Shown: positions 1-8,451, numbered from the stretch's first letter. The stretch: DNA of 64,000 nucleotides from Rhodoplanes tepidamans (GCF_030813915.1 NZ_JAUSUJ010000004.1:1-64000); one strand, 5' to 3'. Translations and numbers: made by a program. The notes: a model not told the origin generated them from the letters alone.

Positions 1-186
1 GGCATCCTCGGCCTCGACCGGTTCGTGGCCTGCCTGGCCGAATGCGCCGCCGAACTGCTCGCAAGCGGCGCCCGGAACGCCGTCCAGCCCCTCATGCGCG
101 CCGCCGTGCGCCTCCTGGCCCGATTCGCGGCCGAAAGCGCCCGAACGAAAGCCTCCCCGCGACCACTCTCCGCCCTCCAGGCCTGA
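1..186 (+). CDS. C-terminal fragment of an unidentified protein (partial, enters from the left edge)
   Basis: Frame 1 is open from the first base to a TGA at 184-186 and gives 61 residues, rich in Ala, Leu and Arg, with an amphipathic-helix look (LMRAAVRLLARFAAES) and a Pro/Ser tail. No start lies in the window, so only the C-terminus would be present. I do not recognise a family. In DNA this GC-rich an open frame of this length can occur by chance, so it may not be a gene. It is the only frame here whose composition looks like protein on the + strand. Confidence 0.3.
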   Translation, partial: GILGLDRFVACLAECAAELLASGARNAVQPLMRAAVRLLARFAAESARTKASPRPLSALQA

Positions 187-428
187 AGCGCTTTCTTGCC
201 CAGCCTCGCAGCGACGGCCGGGTCGGCCGGGCCGCGGATCCCGGGTCTCGTTTCACTCCACCCGGGCTACGGAGCCGGACTGCGGCGAGGCTCCGAGCCG
301 ATCGCACCTGTCACCGGGTCCCTGCGCCCATCCGCCCTACGGTGCGGGCTTGAAATCATGTTCCTGTTATGTTCTTTGGCGATCGCCGAGCCGGCTCGAA
401 TCGCCGAGTCGGGACAGGAGTGGGACTG

Positions 429-683
429 ATGGATGCGCCGAAGTATTCCGACATGTCGTCGGAGGAGCTGCTGACGATGATCGAGGATGCGCAGGCGGCG
501 CTCGATCAGAAGATCGCCGCCGAGAGGGCGGAGCTGGAGGAGCGGCAGGCCAAGCTGGCCGAGCTGCAAGCCCGCATCGGCGGCAAGGACGCCGGACAGA
601 AGCCGTCGGCGCCCAGGCCGCGCGGCCGGCCGCCGCGGTCGGCGACGCCGCGGACCGACGAGCAGCTTGCGCCGGCGCCGTAG
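429..683 (+). CDS. Small H-NS-like protein with coiled coil and AT-hook-like tail
   Basis: An 84-residue protein. Residues about 8-55 form a strongly charged coiled coil with the H-NS-type beginning DMSSEELLTMIEDAQAALDQ followed by Glu/Arg/Ala heptads. The tail (about 58-84) is basic and Pro-rich, with RPRGRPPR, an AT-hook-like core. The usual H-NS DNA-binding motif (TWtGrGrxPxW) is missing, so this is either a short H-NS relative or a nucleoid protein using an AT-hook. The ATG at 429 is preferred to the in-frame ATG at 369 because AGGAG sits at 416-420 and homology begins after it. It stands alone; a palindromic repeat follows. DNA binding is inference. Confidence 0.6.
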   Translation: MDAPKYSDMSSEELLTMIEDAQAALDQKIAAERAELEERQAKLAELQARIGGKDAGQKPSAPRPRGRPPRSATPRTDEQLAPAP

Positions 684-730
684 CGGCACGACGGGACGCG
701 GCGCTTCGCGGCCAAGGCGAGATCGAAGGC

Positions 731-930
731 ACGGCCTCTCGATCGTCGTCGTCCGCGCAGGCAAGGGCTTTCCATGGTCATTCCGGGGCGCGCCAAAGGC
801 GCGAGCCCGGAATCCAGCGCCGAACTCGGCATTTTTGGCTGGATTCCGGGTCCGGCGCTGCGCGCCGTCCCGGAATGACCAATAATGCAAAGCCGTCGCC
901 TCCGTGGACGACGACGATCGAGAGGCTGTG
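731..930. repeat. Two-tier imperfect inverted repeat (dispersed palindromic element, copy 1)
   Basis: A non-coding stretch between convergent genes that folds back on itself. The outer arms are a perfect 21-bp inverted repeat at 734-754 and 906-926. The inner core runs from GTCATTCCGGG (777-787) to its reverse complement CCCGGAATGAC (869-879). Inside it CCCGGAATCCAGC (806-818) pairs with GCTGGATTCCGGG (838-850). The same core words and order recur at 36477-36585, so this is a dispersed family, not a simple terminator. It contains no ORF with coding character. Confidence 0.8.
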
Positions 931-990
931 CCTCCGAACCTGTCTTGGCGCCTATGCCCCGCCACGGTCCCGCCGCCGGCCGCCACCACG

Positions 991-2013
991 TCACCGCCAG
1001 CCGAGCGCCGGCGCCACGTGGGTCAGGATCGCCTCGATCACGTGGGCGTTGTAGTCGACGCCGAGCTGGTTCGGCACGGTGAGCAGCAGCGTGTCGGCCT
1101 CGGCGATCGCCTCGTCCTTACGGAGCTGCTCGATCAGCGCGTCCGGCTCGGCCGCGTAGCTCTTGCCGAAGATGGCGCGCTCGGTCTCGCTCAGGAAGCC
1201 GATCTGGTCCTCGCCGTCGCCGCTGCGGCCGAACCAGGCGCGGTCGCGGTCGTCGACCAGCGCGAAGATCGAGCGCGACACCGACACCCGCGCCGGCCGG
1301 GCGTGCCCGGCCTCCGCCCAGGCGGCGCGGAAGCGGCGAATCTGCGCGGCCTGCTGGACGTGGAAGGGCTCGCCGGTCTCGTCGATCTTCAGGGTCGAGC
1401 TCTGCAGGTGCATGCCGAGGCGGGCCGCCCACTCGGCCGTCGCATTGGTGGCGGCGCCCCACCAGATTCGGTCGCGCAATCCATCCGAATGCGGCTCGAG
1501 GCGCAAGAGGCCCGGCGGGTTCGGAAACATCGGCCGCGGATTGGGCTTGGCGAAGCCCTCGCCGCGCAGCACGTCCAAGAGCACCTGCGTATGCCGCCGC
1601 GCCATGTCGGCGTCGGTCTCCCCCTCGCCCGGCGCGTAGCCGAAGTGACGGAAGCCGTCGATCACCTGCTCGGGCGAGCCGCGGCTGATGCCGAGCTGCA
1701 GGCGCCCGCCGCTGATCAGGTCGGCGGCGCCGGCGTCCTCCGCCATGTAGAGCGGGTTCTCGTAGCGCATGTCGATCACGGCGGTGCCGATCTCGATCCG
1801 TTTCGTGCGCGCGCCGATCGCCGCCAGCAGCGGGAACGGCGAGGCGAGCTGACGGGCGAAGTGGTGCACGCGGAAATACGCGCCGTCGGCGCCGAGCTCC
1901 TCGGCCGCGACCGCGAGCTCGATCGACTGGAGCAGCGCGTCGGCGGCCGAGCGCGTCCGCGAGCGCGGCGACGGGGTCCAGTGGCCGAAGGAGAGAAAGC
2001 CGATGTGCTTCAT
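991..2013 (-). CDS. Luciferase-like (LLM class) flavin-dependent monooxygenase
   Basis: A 340-residue single-domain protein of bacterial luciferase-like TIM-barrel type. The N-terminal beta strand MKHIGFLSFGHWTP, AEELGADGAYFRVHHFARQ, the RIEIGTAVIDMRYENPLYMAEDAGAADLISGGRLQLGISRG block and the C-terminal LTVPNQLGVDYNAHVIEAIL segment are typical of the family, which uses FMN or F420 with a reduced flavin supplied by a partner. The substrate cannot be read from sequence. Length is usual. It is transcribed alone toward the repeat at 731-930, and the next gene on the same strand ends 112 bp upstream. It could act on an alkane, sulfonate or aromatic amine; none is favoured. Confidence 0.9.
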   Translation of the reverse strand: MKHIGFLSFGHWTPSPRSRTRSAADALLQSIELAVAAEELGADGAYFRVHHFARQLASPFPLLAAIGARTKRIEIGTAVIDMRYENPLYMAEDAGAADLISGGRLQLGISRGSPEQVIDGFRHFGYAPGEGETDADMARRHTQVLLDVLRGEGFAKPNPRPMFPNPPGLLRLEPHSDGLRDRIWWGAATNATAEWAARLGMHLQSSTLKIDETGEPFHVQQAAQIRRFRAAWAEAGHARPARVSVSRSIFALVDDRDRAWFGRSGDGEDQIGFLSETERAIFGKSYAAEPDALIEQLRKDEAIAEADTLLLTVPNQLGVDYNAHVIEAILTHVAPALGWR

Positions 2014-2125
2014 CGTGGAGGTCTTCTGCTGGGGGGACGCGACGGCGGTGCGCCTTATCTATTCATCCGGTTCCGCCGCGCCAGGAGGGCCGGCAGCCCC
2101 CTGCCCCCGCCTGCGGCGGGAGCCG

Positions 2126-3322
2126 CTACGGCGCGGCGCCGGCGCGCGCCGTCGTCTCCGGCCGCGGGGCGGCGTCCGGACCGGCGAGGCCGATGCCCTC
2201 CACTGTCTTCCGCCAGGCCGCGCCGGAGAGCCCCTGCTGCTCGCCGATGACGAACACGGTCTCCATGTAATCCCGCGCGAACGGGCGGTCGGGCTGGAAC
2301 TCGACCTGCCGGTCGATGAAGGCGAGGTCGAAGTCATAGCCGTGCCGCTGCGCGCCGGCGAAGGCGACCCGGGCGTTGTCCTCGGCGTGGGACTTCACCA
2401 GGGTCGCGAACGACCGGTAGCCGACCGCGATGGTGCCGTGCTCGGTCATGCCGAACTCCGGCGGCAGCGTGTTGTTGACGACCACCCAGAGACGGACGGA
2501 GGTCCGGGCCCGCTTCGGCACCGACTCGGCCAGCGCGTCGACCGGCAGGAAGAACTGCATCGCCGCGCCGCCGTCGACATGCATCTCGTCGATCGGCTTC
2601 TCGCCGGCCCGCGATCTGATCAGCACCGGCGGATAGACGGCCGGAATGCTCGCCGAGGCGAGCAGGATGGTCCGCACCAGTGCGACGGAGTCGGGCCGGC
2701 CGCTCGCCGCGATGGCGCCGATGTCCCAGACCACCGGCCGCTGGGCGTCCAGATTGGTGGTGACGACGAACAGACGCCGCCCGCCGCGGTGCTGCGCCCC
2801 GATCCGCGCGATCAGGTCGGCATCGACGTTCTCGGCGATCAGCCGCTGCAGCGGCGCCGGATCGAGGAGACCGTTGCCGGCCAGGATGTCGATGGGATTG
2901 CGCAGGCTGTGGAGCGACGTCGACACCCCGGTCCGGTACAGCCGCTCCAGGACGCCGTCGTCGTCCGGGCCGAGAAACGCGAACGGGGCGATCAGGGCGC
3001 CGGTGCTGACCCCGGTGACGATCGCGAAGGCCGGCCGGCGGCCGCTCCGGCTCCAGCCCTTCAGCAGCCCGGCCGTGAACGCCCCGCCGGCGCCACCGCC
3101 CGAGATGGCGAGCACGTCGACGCCGGCGCGAGCCCCGGGCGGCGCCACGAAGCTGCCCAGCACGCGCGGCGACGCATCCGCCCATTCGCGGATGCGGCCG
3201 TAGCCGGCGACCGCGGCGCGCTCCTGCTCCAGCCGCGTGAACGCCTCGCGCGGCAGGCTCGCACAGCCCGCGAGCGACGCGAGAGCGAGGAGGGCGCCGG
3301 CGGCCTGGAGTCTCGGGGTCAT
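2126..3322 (-). CDS. Patatin-like phospholipase lipoprotein
   Basis: A 398-residue serine hydrolase. Residues 1-20 are a lipoprotein signal with lipobox LAGC (Cys20), so it is probably anchored to a membrane facing the periplasm. The patatin signatures are all visible: oxyanion loop GGGAGG (75-80), nucleophile elbow GVSTG (Ser106) and the catalytic Asp in HVDGG (Asp250), giving the Ser-Asp dyad. The family releases fatty acids from phospholipids or other lipids. It is a single gene; the divergent proline-rich exported protein starts 274 bp away. The natural lipid is unknown. Confidence 0.9.
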   Translation of the reverse strand: MTPRLQAAGALLALASLAGCASLPREAFTRLEQERAAVAGYGRIREWADASPRVLGSFVAPPGARAGVDVLAISGGGAGGAFTAGLLKGWSRSGRRPAFAIVTGVSTGALIAPFAFLGPDDDGVLERLYRTGVSTSLHSLRNPIDILAGNGLLDPAPLQRLIAENVDADLIARIGAQHRGGRRLFVVTTNLDAQRPVVWDIGAIAASGRPDSVALVRTILLASASIPAVYPPVLIRSRAGEKPIDEMHVDGGAAMQFFLPVDALAESVPKRARTSVRLWVVVNNTLPPEFGMTEHGTIAVGYRSFATLVKSHAEDNARVAFAGAQRHGYDFDLAFIDRQVEFQPDRPFARDYMETVFVIGEQQGLSGAAWRKTVEGIGLAGPDAAPRPETTARAGAAP

Positions 3323-3596
3323 CGTGTCCTGTTCCGGCGGGCACCGCGCGTGCCCCGCATCGACGGACGGAGATCAACAGGACCGAGGTGGCGGCAATGG
3401 GGGCGATACTTGTTCGGGCGTTTCGAAGTGTTTCCGTCGCCCCCGCCGCGGCAGCAGCAGGCGCGGCGGCGCGCTCACGACCTCACGCGAGCGCCGTTCC
3501 GTGTGAGATGCCTCACAGAGCACAACCCCCGGTTCGCCGATCGTTCGATCATCGCCGGCATCGGGCCGGAGGACGAACAAGCAAGCGAGGGACGTC

Positions 3597-4802
3597 ATGA
3601 CCAGGCATCTCGGACCTGCCGCTCTTGCCTCGGCTCTGCTCGTTGTCGCGTCTGCGTCGTCGAGTGTCGCTGCCCCTGCCGACCCGGCCGCACGGCCCGG
3701 CCAGCTCACCGTCAAGCGCCCGGTCCAGACCGGCGGGGTCGGCGCGACCCGGCCTCGGCTCGAGCCGGTTCCGCTGACGAAGCCGCTCCCGAAGTCGCCG
3801 ACGCAGACCAGCGCGACGACGTCCGCGGCGACCCCGTCCAAGCCGGTCAAGCCGCACGTGCTGCTGCTGCCGAAGGACTCCATCAAGCCGAGCTCGGGTC
3901 CCGCCGCCGGTCCGGCGGTCGGTCCCTTCAAGCCGAAGTTTCCGCTGCCGAAGGACGATCGGGTCGGGTCGAACACTCCGGCCGGCCCGAAGAAGCCCGA
4001 TTTCACGCTGCCGAAGAGCGACAGGATCGGCCCGACCAGGCCGGGCGGCCCGCTGTCGCCGACGTTCCCTCCGAAGCACAGCGGCCCGATCAAGCCGGGC
4101 GACTCGACGGTCGATCCCAAGGCGCCGGACAATCCGCTCGTTCCGAAACATGCCGACAGCAAGCCCAGCCCGAACCCGGGCCCGCTGCCGTGCATCGGCA
4201 ACACGCCCTGTGTGCCCGGCCCGAACAAGGGCCAGGGCCAGGCCCAGACGCAGCCGGAGGTCGGCCCGGGGCCGGGCAACTGCGTGACGGTCCGCGGCAG
4301 GCTGATGTGCCCGCCGCACCGCGGCCCGCTGGTGGTGACGCCGCTGCCCGTCCCGGTCCCGGTGCCCGTGTATCCGCACCAGACCCATGCGCAGCAGCAG
4401 GCCTATCCCCAGCGCGTGCAGCCGCAGCGCGTCGTCGCCCAGACCGTGGCGCCCCGCCCGGTGACCCAGGTGATCACGCCGCCGCAGCAGGTGGCGGCGC
4501 CCGCCTCGGCCCCGCTGGTGTGCAGCTCGGGCGGGCAGATGTCGGCCGAGGTGACGGGCGCGACCCAGGTGACGCTGCGCTTCGCCCCGGGCAGCAGCGC
4601 CGGCACCAGCACGGCTCCGCAGCCCGGCGAGTGCACTTGGCTCGACCGCGGCTTCGCCACCGGCGAGCCGGCCGTGCTGATGGTCGGCAACGACGCGAGC
4701 CAGACCGCCTACATCGTCGACGGCGTCAAGAGCGGCGGGACGTTCTACGCCCACGCCTACAACAACGGCAGCGCGCTCGTGGTGACGAAGGTCGGGCTGT
4801 GA
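3597..4802 (+). CDS. Proline-rich exported protein of unknown function
   Basis: A 401-residue protein with a Sec signal (residues 1-26, ending SVAAPA). Residues about 27-250 are low-complexity Pro/Lys/Gly and contain three degenerate repeats built on K-P-x-x-x-LPK-(D/S), for example LLLPKDSIKPS, FPLPKDDRVGS and FTLPKSDRIGP. A CVTVRGRLMCPPHRGPL Cys pair follows, then Gln/Pro-rich linker. The last about 120 residues look globular (LVCSSGGQMSAEVTGATQ to the C-terminus) and may be the functional domain, with the rest a periplasmic or wall-spanning spacer. GAGGGA lies just upstream of the ATG. I do not recognise a family. Confidence 0.8.
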   Translation: MTRHLGPAALASALLVVASASSSVAAPADPAARPGQLTVKRPVQTGGVGATRPRLEPVPLTKPLPKSPTQTSATTSAATPSKPVKPHVLLLPKDSIKPSSGPAAGPAVGPFKPKFPLPKDDRVGSNTPAGPKKPDFTLPKSDRIGPTRPGGPLSPTFPPKHSGPIKPGDSTVDPKAPDNPLVPKHADSKPSPNPGPLPCIGNTPCVPGPNKGQGQAQTQPEVGPGPGNCVTVRGRLMCPPHRGPLVVTPLPVPVPVPVYPHQTHAQQQAYPQRVQPQRVVAQTVAPRPVTQVITPPQQVAAPASAPLVCSSGGQMSAEVTGATQVTLRFAPGSSAGTSTAPQPGECTWLDRGFATGEPAVLMVGNDASQTAYIVDGVKSGGTFYAHAYNNGSALVVTKVGL

Positions 4803-4866
4803 CCGGCGCGACGGCCGCGGCGGGTCGCCCCGTGCGGGCGCCCCGTCTCGCCCGGCGCAGGCCCGG

Positions 4867-5619
4867 CTACTTCCGCCGCACGCCGATCGTCCAGGACGGA
4901 CGCTGGTTCGCCTCGCGGCGGCTGGTGACCAGGCGGAGGTCGGCGTCCATGTAGACGTTCTCCATCTGGGGCGCCGCCTTGAAGGTCTTGCCGAGCTTCC
5001 TGGCCGCGGCGGCGTCGAGGGCGGAGAGGTCGGGCGTGCCGAGATCGGCGGCCTCCTGATAACGATCGCCCTTCTTCGCCATCACGTCCGCGAACCACGC
5101 CTCGGCGGCCGGAATGTCGAGATCGCGATCGGCCCGCACCAGCGCCACCTCGATGCCGATGTTGCGGATCAGCCAGCGGCCGTCGGCGATGTCGTATTTC
5201 TGGATGATCATCAGGTTGGCGCCGGCCAGAACCGAGCGGAGCTTCTCCATCAGCCCGCCGCGCTGCCCCGGCACGTGGTGTGCGATGTTGGCGTAGAAGC
5301 CGTCGTGCCGGAAGACCTGATAGGACTGGTCGAACACGCGGCCCGGAATGGCGTCGTGGAACGGGATCGTCGACCACGCCGGGGTCCACACGCCCTGCAC
5401 GGCGACGACCTGATCCTCGACGCGCGGAATCGGATTGCGGCGCGCCAGCGCCGTGAACAGCGGCATCAGCTCGCGATCGAGCAGAGCGAGCTTGTCGCTC
5501 TGCCTCGCGTCGTGGCGTCCGTCCACCAGTGCGAGCAGCCGCGCCTTCAGCTCGGCCGTGCTCCAGCGTTCGAGATCGGCGTCGCCGGATGCGGCGAAGG
5601 GGGTCACGCGATCGAGCAT
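4867..5619 (-). CDS. PAP/fibrillin-like (plastid lipid-associated protein) domain protein
   Basis: A 250-residue soluble protein with no signal peptide. The N-terminus has an ELKARLLALVDG helix like the start of PAP/fibrillin domains. The middle has alternating strands (VQGVWTPAWSTIPF, RVFDQSYQVFRHDGFYANIAHH). The C-terminus NVYMDADLRLVTSRRE resembles the family's closing motif (TYLDxDLRIxRG). In cyanobacteria and plastids such proteins are lipocalin-like, bind hydrophobic compounds and associate with photosynthetic membranes or carotenoid bodies; that role here is inference. A pair of palindromes (5727-5780) sits about 110 bp upstream. Family assignment rests on two short motifs only. Confidence 0.55.
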   Translation of the reverse strand: MLDRVTPFAASGDADLERWSTAELKARLLALVDGRHDARQSDKLALLDRELMPLFTALARRNPIPRVEDQVVAVQGVWTPAWSTIPFHDAIPGRVFDQSYQVFRHDGFYANIAHHVPGQRGGLMEKLRSVLAGANLMIIQKYDIADGRWLIRNIGIEVALVRADRDLDIPAAEAWFADVMAKKGDRYQEAADLGTPDLSALDAAAARKLGKTFKAAPQMENVYMDADLRLVTSRREANQRPSWTIGVRRK

Positions 5620-5726
5620 CGTCGTCCGGCTCCGTGGCGAGGCGTCTCGGTCATGACGCTGCCCATGGCGCGCCGGATGGGGCGGAGCCGCAGCGTCGTT
5701 TCGGCACGGAGTCGCAGAGACCGCGG

Positions 5727-5780
5727 TGTCAGATCGATCTGACAGACGTCTCTGTCACGTCGAATGTCACGACGTGAGAC
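5727..5780. promoter_or_regulatory. Tandem palindromes, probable operator of the fibrillin-like gene
   Basis: TGTCAGATCGATCTGACA at 5727-5744 is a perfect 18-bp palindrome. Ten bp on, TCACGTCG (5755-5762) and CGACGTGA (5770-5777) form an 8-bp inverted repeat around AATGTCA, extended by GTCTC/GAGAC. They lie 108-160 bp upstream of the minus-strand gene that starts at 5619, the only gene reading away from them within the 303-bp gap 5620-5922. Dimeric regulator binding is inference. A terminator is less likely because no T run follows either arm. Confidence 0.5.
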
Positions 5781-5922
5781 GATCCGCACGCGAGGAACAA
5801 ACCCGCCGATGCGGGAGAGTTCCGCGGGGCAGCCGTCCGGCCGGCCCGTCGCGCGGCGCGACAGGGCGTCCCGCCGCCCTCGACCCGAGGAGCCAGCCCG
5901 GGCACGGATCGGGCCGGTCGGC

Positions 5923-6801
5923 TCACTCCGCCGCGGCGCCGGCCGACAGATTGTCGAGCGACGACACGATATGGCCGGCGAGCGCGTCGGCGAGCGCCGA
6001 CGGCTCGTGCGGGTTGCGCAGCAGGCCGATCCGGCAGGGCGGCAGCTCGGGGAAGCCGTCGGCCGGGGTGAGCACGCGCATGCCGGGGCGCAGGCCCGAG
6101 GTCGGCAGCACCGAGACGGCGAGCCCGGCCAGCACGGCGGCCGAGATGGCGCCGGCATTGCCGCTGGAGAACAAGAGCCGGTGGGTGCGCCCCATCGAGT
6201 CGAGGCCGTCGATCGCCGCCTCGCGCCAGTTGCAGCTCGGCCGGCCGAGGGCCAGCGGCAGCGGCGTGTCGAGATGCGTCGCGTGGCGGCTCGACGTCAC
6301 CCACAGGAGCTTCTCCTGGCGGAAGATCTCGGAGGCCCGGTAGGCCCCGCAGCTGGTCACGATGGCGATGTCGATCTCGTTGCGGTCGAGCCGCAGGATC
6401 AGGTCGGAGGACGGCTCGCAGAACACCGTGAGCTCGACGCCCGGATAGACGCGCGAGAAGCGCGCCATGATCTCGGGCAGGTAGCGGTCGGCATAGTCGT
6501 CCGGCACGCCGAGCCGCACCCGGCCGGACAGCTCGGCGTCGCCGAAGGCCGACACCGCCTCGACGTTGAGCTTGACGATGCGCCGCGCGTAGTCGAGCAG
6601 CCGCTCGCCGTCCTCGGTCAGCTTCGACTGGCGGCCGTCGCGGGCGAACAGCGGCCGGGCGATGCGCTCCTCCAGCCGCTTCATCTGCATCGACACGGCC
6701 GACTGGGTCTTGTGGACGATCTCGGCGGCGCGCGTGAACGAGCCGGTCTCGGCGATGGCCACGAAGGTGCGGAGCTGGTCGACGTCGAGCAGGGTGGTCA
6801 T
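5923..6801 (-). CDS. LysR-family transcriptional regulator
   Basis: A 292-residue LysR protein: winged helix at about 1-62 (LDVDQLRTFVAIAETGSFTRAAEIVHKTQSAVSMQMKRLE in two consecutive stretches) and a type-2 periplasmic-binding-like effector domain from about 90. The ATG at 6801 is preferred over an in-frame ATG at 6873 because the family homology starts there and the longer version would add a Pro/Arg/Gly tail crossing a run of eight G. It is divergent from the DUF1127 gene at 7023, with an AT-rich patch at 6889-6919 between them, a common arrangement in which the LysR controls its neighbour. The inducer is unknown. Confidence 0.9.
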   Translation of the reverse strand: MTTLLDVDQLRTFVAIAETGSFTRAAEIVHKTQSAVSMQMKRLEERIARPLFARDGRQSKLTEDGERLLDYARRIVKLNVEAVSAFGDAELSGRVRLGVPDDYADRYLPEIMARFSRVYPGVELTVFCEPSSDLILRLDRNEIDIAIVTSCGAYRASEIFRQEKLLWVTSSRHATHLDTPLPLALGRPSCNWREAAIDGLDSMGRTHRLLFSSGNAGAISAAVLAGLAVSVLPTSGLRPGMRVLTPADGFPELPPCRIGLLRNPHEPSALADALAGHIVSSLDNLSAGAAAE

Positions 6802-7022
6802 GGCGGCCTCGTGCCCGGGGGGGGACCGATCGGGGCCCGATCGGCGTCCGGCCCGTGCCGGGGCATTCATCACCCCGGCTGATGCCGCAGATTAAAAACA
6901 TTCGTTTTCGTCATCAATCCTGGAGTGGCATTCTCCGCGCCTCGGCAATCGCACGGCTTTTCGGGTGGCGTCCTCGGAGGTGGACGTCGACGATGCCGCG
7001 CCGCCACCAACAGGAGGTCGCC

Positions 7023-7418
7023 ATGACGGCGCTGACGCAATTCCGCATCGTTCCCCTGCCCGGCCTGCGTGGTCTCCGGGCGATCGCCACGGCGATCGGG
7101 ACGGTAGCGATGCGCGCCACCCGCGTGGCCGAGGCCGTGAAACACCGCCGCGAGGCCGCGATGCTGGCCGGCTTCAACGACCGCATGCTGTCCGACATCG
7201 GGCTCACCCGCAGCGACGTCGCCGACGCCTATGCCGAGCCGCTGTGGCGCGACCCGACCGCGCTGCTGGCGCGGCGCGCCGGCGAGCGGCGGCAGCCGCG
7301 CCGGCGCCCGGGCGGACTGCTGCGCCGGGTCCTGGCCGCCCCCTCGGTGGTGCCGGACGACGACGGCGCCACCGAGACGGCCGACGACCATGCCGGCAGG
7401 GCGATGCGCTTCTCGTGA
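7023..7418 (+). CDS. DUF1127 domain protein
   Basis: A 131-residue protein. The DUF1127 core, REAAMLAGFNDRMLSDIGLTRSDVADA at about 43-69, is clear: an Arg-rich helix followed by L-x-D-I-G-L-(T/S)-R. DUF1127 proteins in alphaproteobacteria are commonly small stress- or phosphate-responsive, sometimes RNA-interacting. This one is longer than usual, with a basic, low-complexity C-terminus. The start at 7023 has AGGAGG at 7013-7018. The longer ORF from 6855 would run through the promoter region shared with the divergent LysR gene. Its cellular role is not established. Confidence 0.8.
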   Translation: MTALTQFRIVPLPGLRGLRAIATAIGTVAMRATRVAEAVKHRREAAMLAGFNDRMLSDIGLTRSDVADAYAEPLWRDPTALLARRAGERRQPRRRPGGLLRRVLAAPSVVPDDDGATETADDHAGRAMRFS

Positions 7419-7430
7419 CCGGGGCGCCAC

Positions 7431-7465
7431 GTGGGCAGGGCGCGCCGTCGGCGAATCCTGCCCAC
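7431..7465. terminator. Hairpin between convergent genes
   Basis: GTGGGCAGG (7431-7439) pairs perfectly with CCTGCCCAC (7457-7465) across a 17-nt loop. It sits between the convergent ends of the DUF1127 gene (7418) and the Bug gene (7477), so it would serve both as a factor-independent or attenuating stop. There is no T run. The GTGGGCA/TGCCCAC words also resemble the REP ends at 28457 and 29066, so it may be a shortened REP. Confidence 0.5.
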
Positions 7466-7476
7466 CTGAAGGCTGA

Positions 7477-8451
7477 TCACTTCGCCTCGACGAGATTGGC
7501 GAGGCGGACGACCTCGGCCCATTTCCTCACCTCGGCGGCGACGAAGGCGGGCATCTCGGCGGTCGGGCGGAAGCGGGCGACCACGGCGTTGCGGTCGAAG
7601 GTCTCGCGCACCGCGTCGGCCGACAGGCCGCCCTCGATCGCCTCGGCGAGGCGGGCGATGCGGTCCGCCGGCGTCTTCGCCGGGGCGAAATAGGCGAACC
7701 AGGCGTCGGCGTCGACGTCCGGCACGCCGGCCTCGGCGAGCGTCGGCACGTCGGGCATCAGCGGCACCCGCTTCGACGAGGCGATGGCGAGCGCCCGCAC
7801 CAGGCCGCCCTCGAGCTGGCCGCGGATGTTGGCGATGGCGATGAAGCCGAAGTCGACGACGCCGGCCATCAGGTCCTGGGCGAGCGGCCCGCCGCCCCGG
7901 TAGGGCACGTGCTGCGCCTCGACCCCGGCCTTGATCTTGAACAGCTCGCAGGCGAGGTGCGACGACGAGCCGATGCCGGTCGAGCCGTAGTTCAGCCGGC
8001 CGGGCTCGCGCTTGAGCAGCGCCACCAGCTCGGACGCGGTGGCGACCGGGAGAGTCTTCTTCACCACCAGCGCATGCGGAACCGTGCAGACCTGGCAGAT
8101 CGGCGCGAAGCTCTCGATCGTGCGATAGCCGATCGAGGGATACAGCGCCTCGTTGGTGCCGTGGGTCTGCTGGGTGCCGAGCACCAGCCGGTAGCCGTCC
8201 GGGTCGGCGATCGCCACCGCCTGGGCGGCGACCGAGCCGCCGCTGCCGCCGCGGTTCTCCACCACGACCGGCTGGCCGAGCGCGCGCGTCATCGGCTCGC
8301 CGATGGCGCGGGCGACGAGGTCGACCGAGCCGGCCGGCGGATAGGGCACGACCACCGTGACGGGGCGGGCCGGCCACGGGCCCTGCGCGAGCGCGGGGCG
8401 GACCAGGGCGGGAACCAGCGCGGCGCCGAGAAGCAGACGGCGATCGATCAT
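7477..8451 (-). CDS. Bug/TctC-family periplasmic substrate-binding protein
   Basis: A 324-residue solute receptor of the tripartite tricarboxylate transporter (TTT) type. MIDRRLLLGAALVPALVRPALA is the export signal. Family landmarks follow: WPARPVTVVVPYPPAG, VVVENRGGSGGSVAAQAV, the LNYGSTGIGSSSHLACELFK segment and HVPYRGGGP. Start at 8451 is chosen because it places the signal at the N-terminus. No TctA/TctB membrane genes are nearby, so it is an orphan receptor like the other two in this window (23812 and 55927). The ligand is probably a carboxylate but not deducible. Confidence 0.92.
   Translation of the reverse strand: MIDRRLLLGAALVPALVRPALAQGPWPARPVTVVVPYPPAGSVDLVARAIGEPMTRALGQPVVVENRGGSGGSVAAQAVAIADPDGYRLVLGTQQTHGTNEALYPSIGYRTIESFAPICQVCTVPHALVVKKTLPVATASELVALLKREPGRLNYGSTGIGSSSHLACELFKIKAGVEAQHVPYRGGGPLAQDLMAGVVDFGFIAIANIRGQLEGGLVRALAIASSKRVPLMPDVPTLAEAGVPDVDADAWFAYFAPAKTPADRIARLAEAIEGGLSADAVRETFDRNAVVARFRPTAEMPAFVAAEVRKWAEVVRLANLVEAK

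Noticed and set aside
350..378. A sigma70-type promoter (TTGAAA...TATGTT) before the H-NS-like gene
   Set aside because: The spacing between the two hexamers is only 12 bp, too short for a functional promoter.
2003..4954. A 983-codon open frame on the + strand across the patatin and proline-rich genes
   Set aside because: Composition is Arg/Gly/Pro/Ala with no domain; it is the antisense or shifted frame of real genes with clear motifs.
6817..6824. Run of eight G as a possible frameshift in the LysR gene
   Set aside because: It lies upstream of the preferred start at 6801, so it does not affect the protein.
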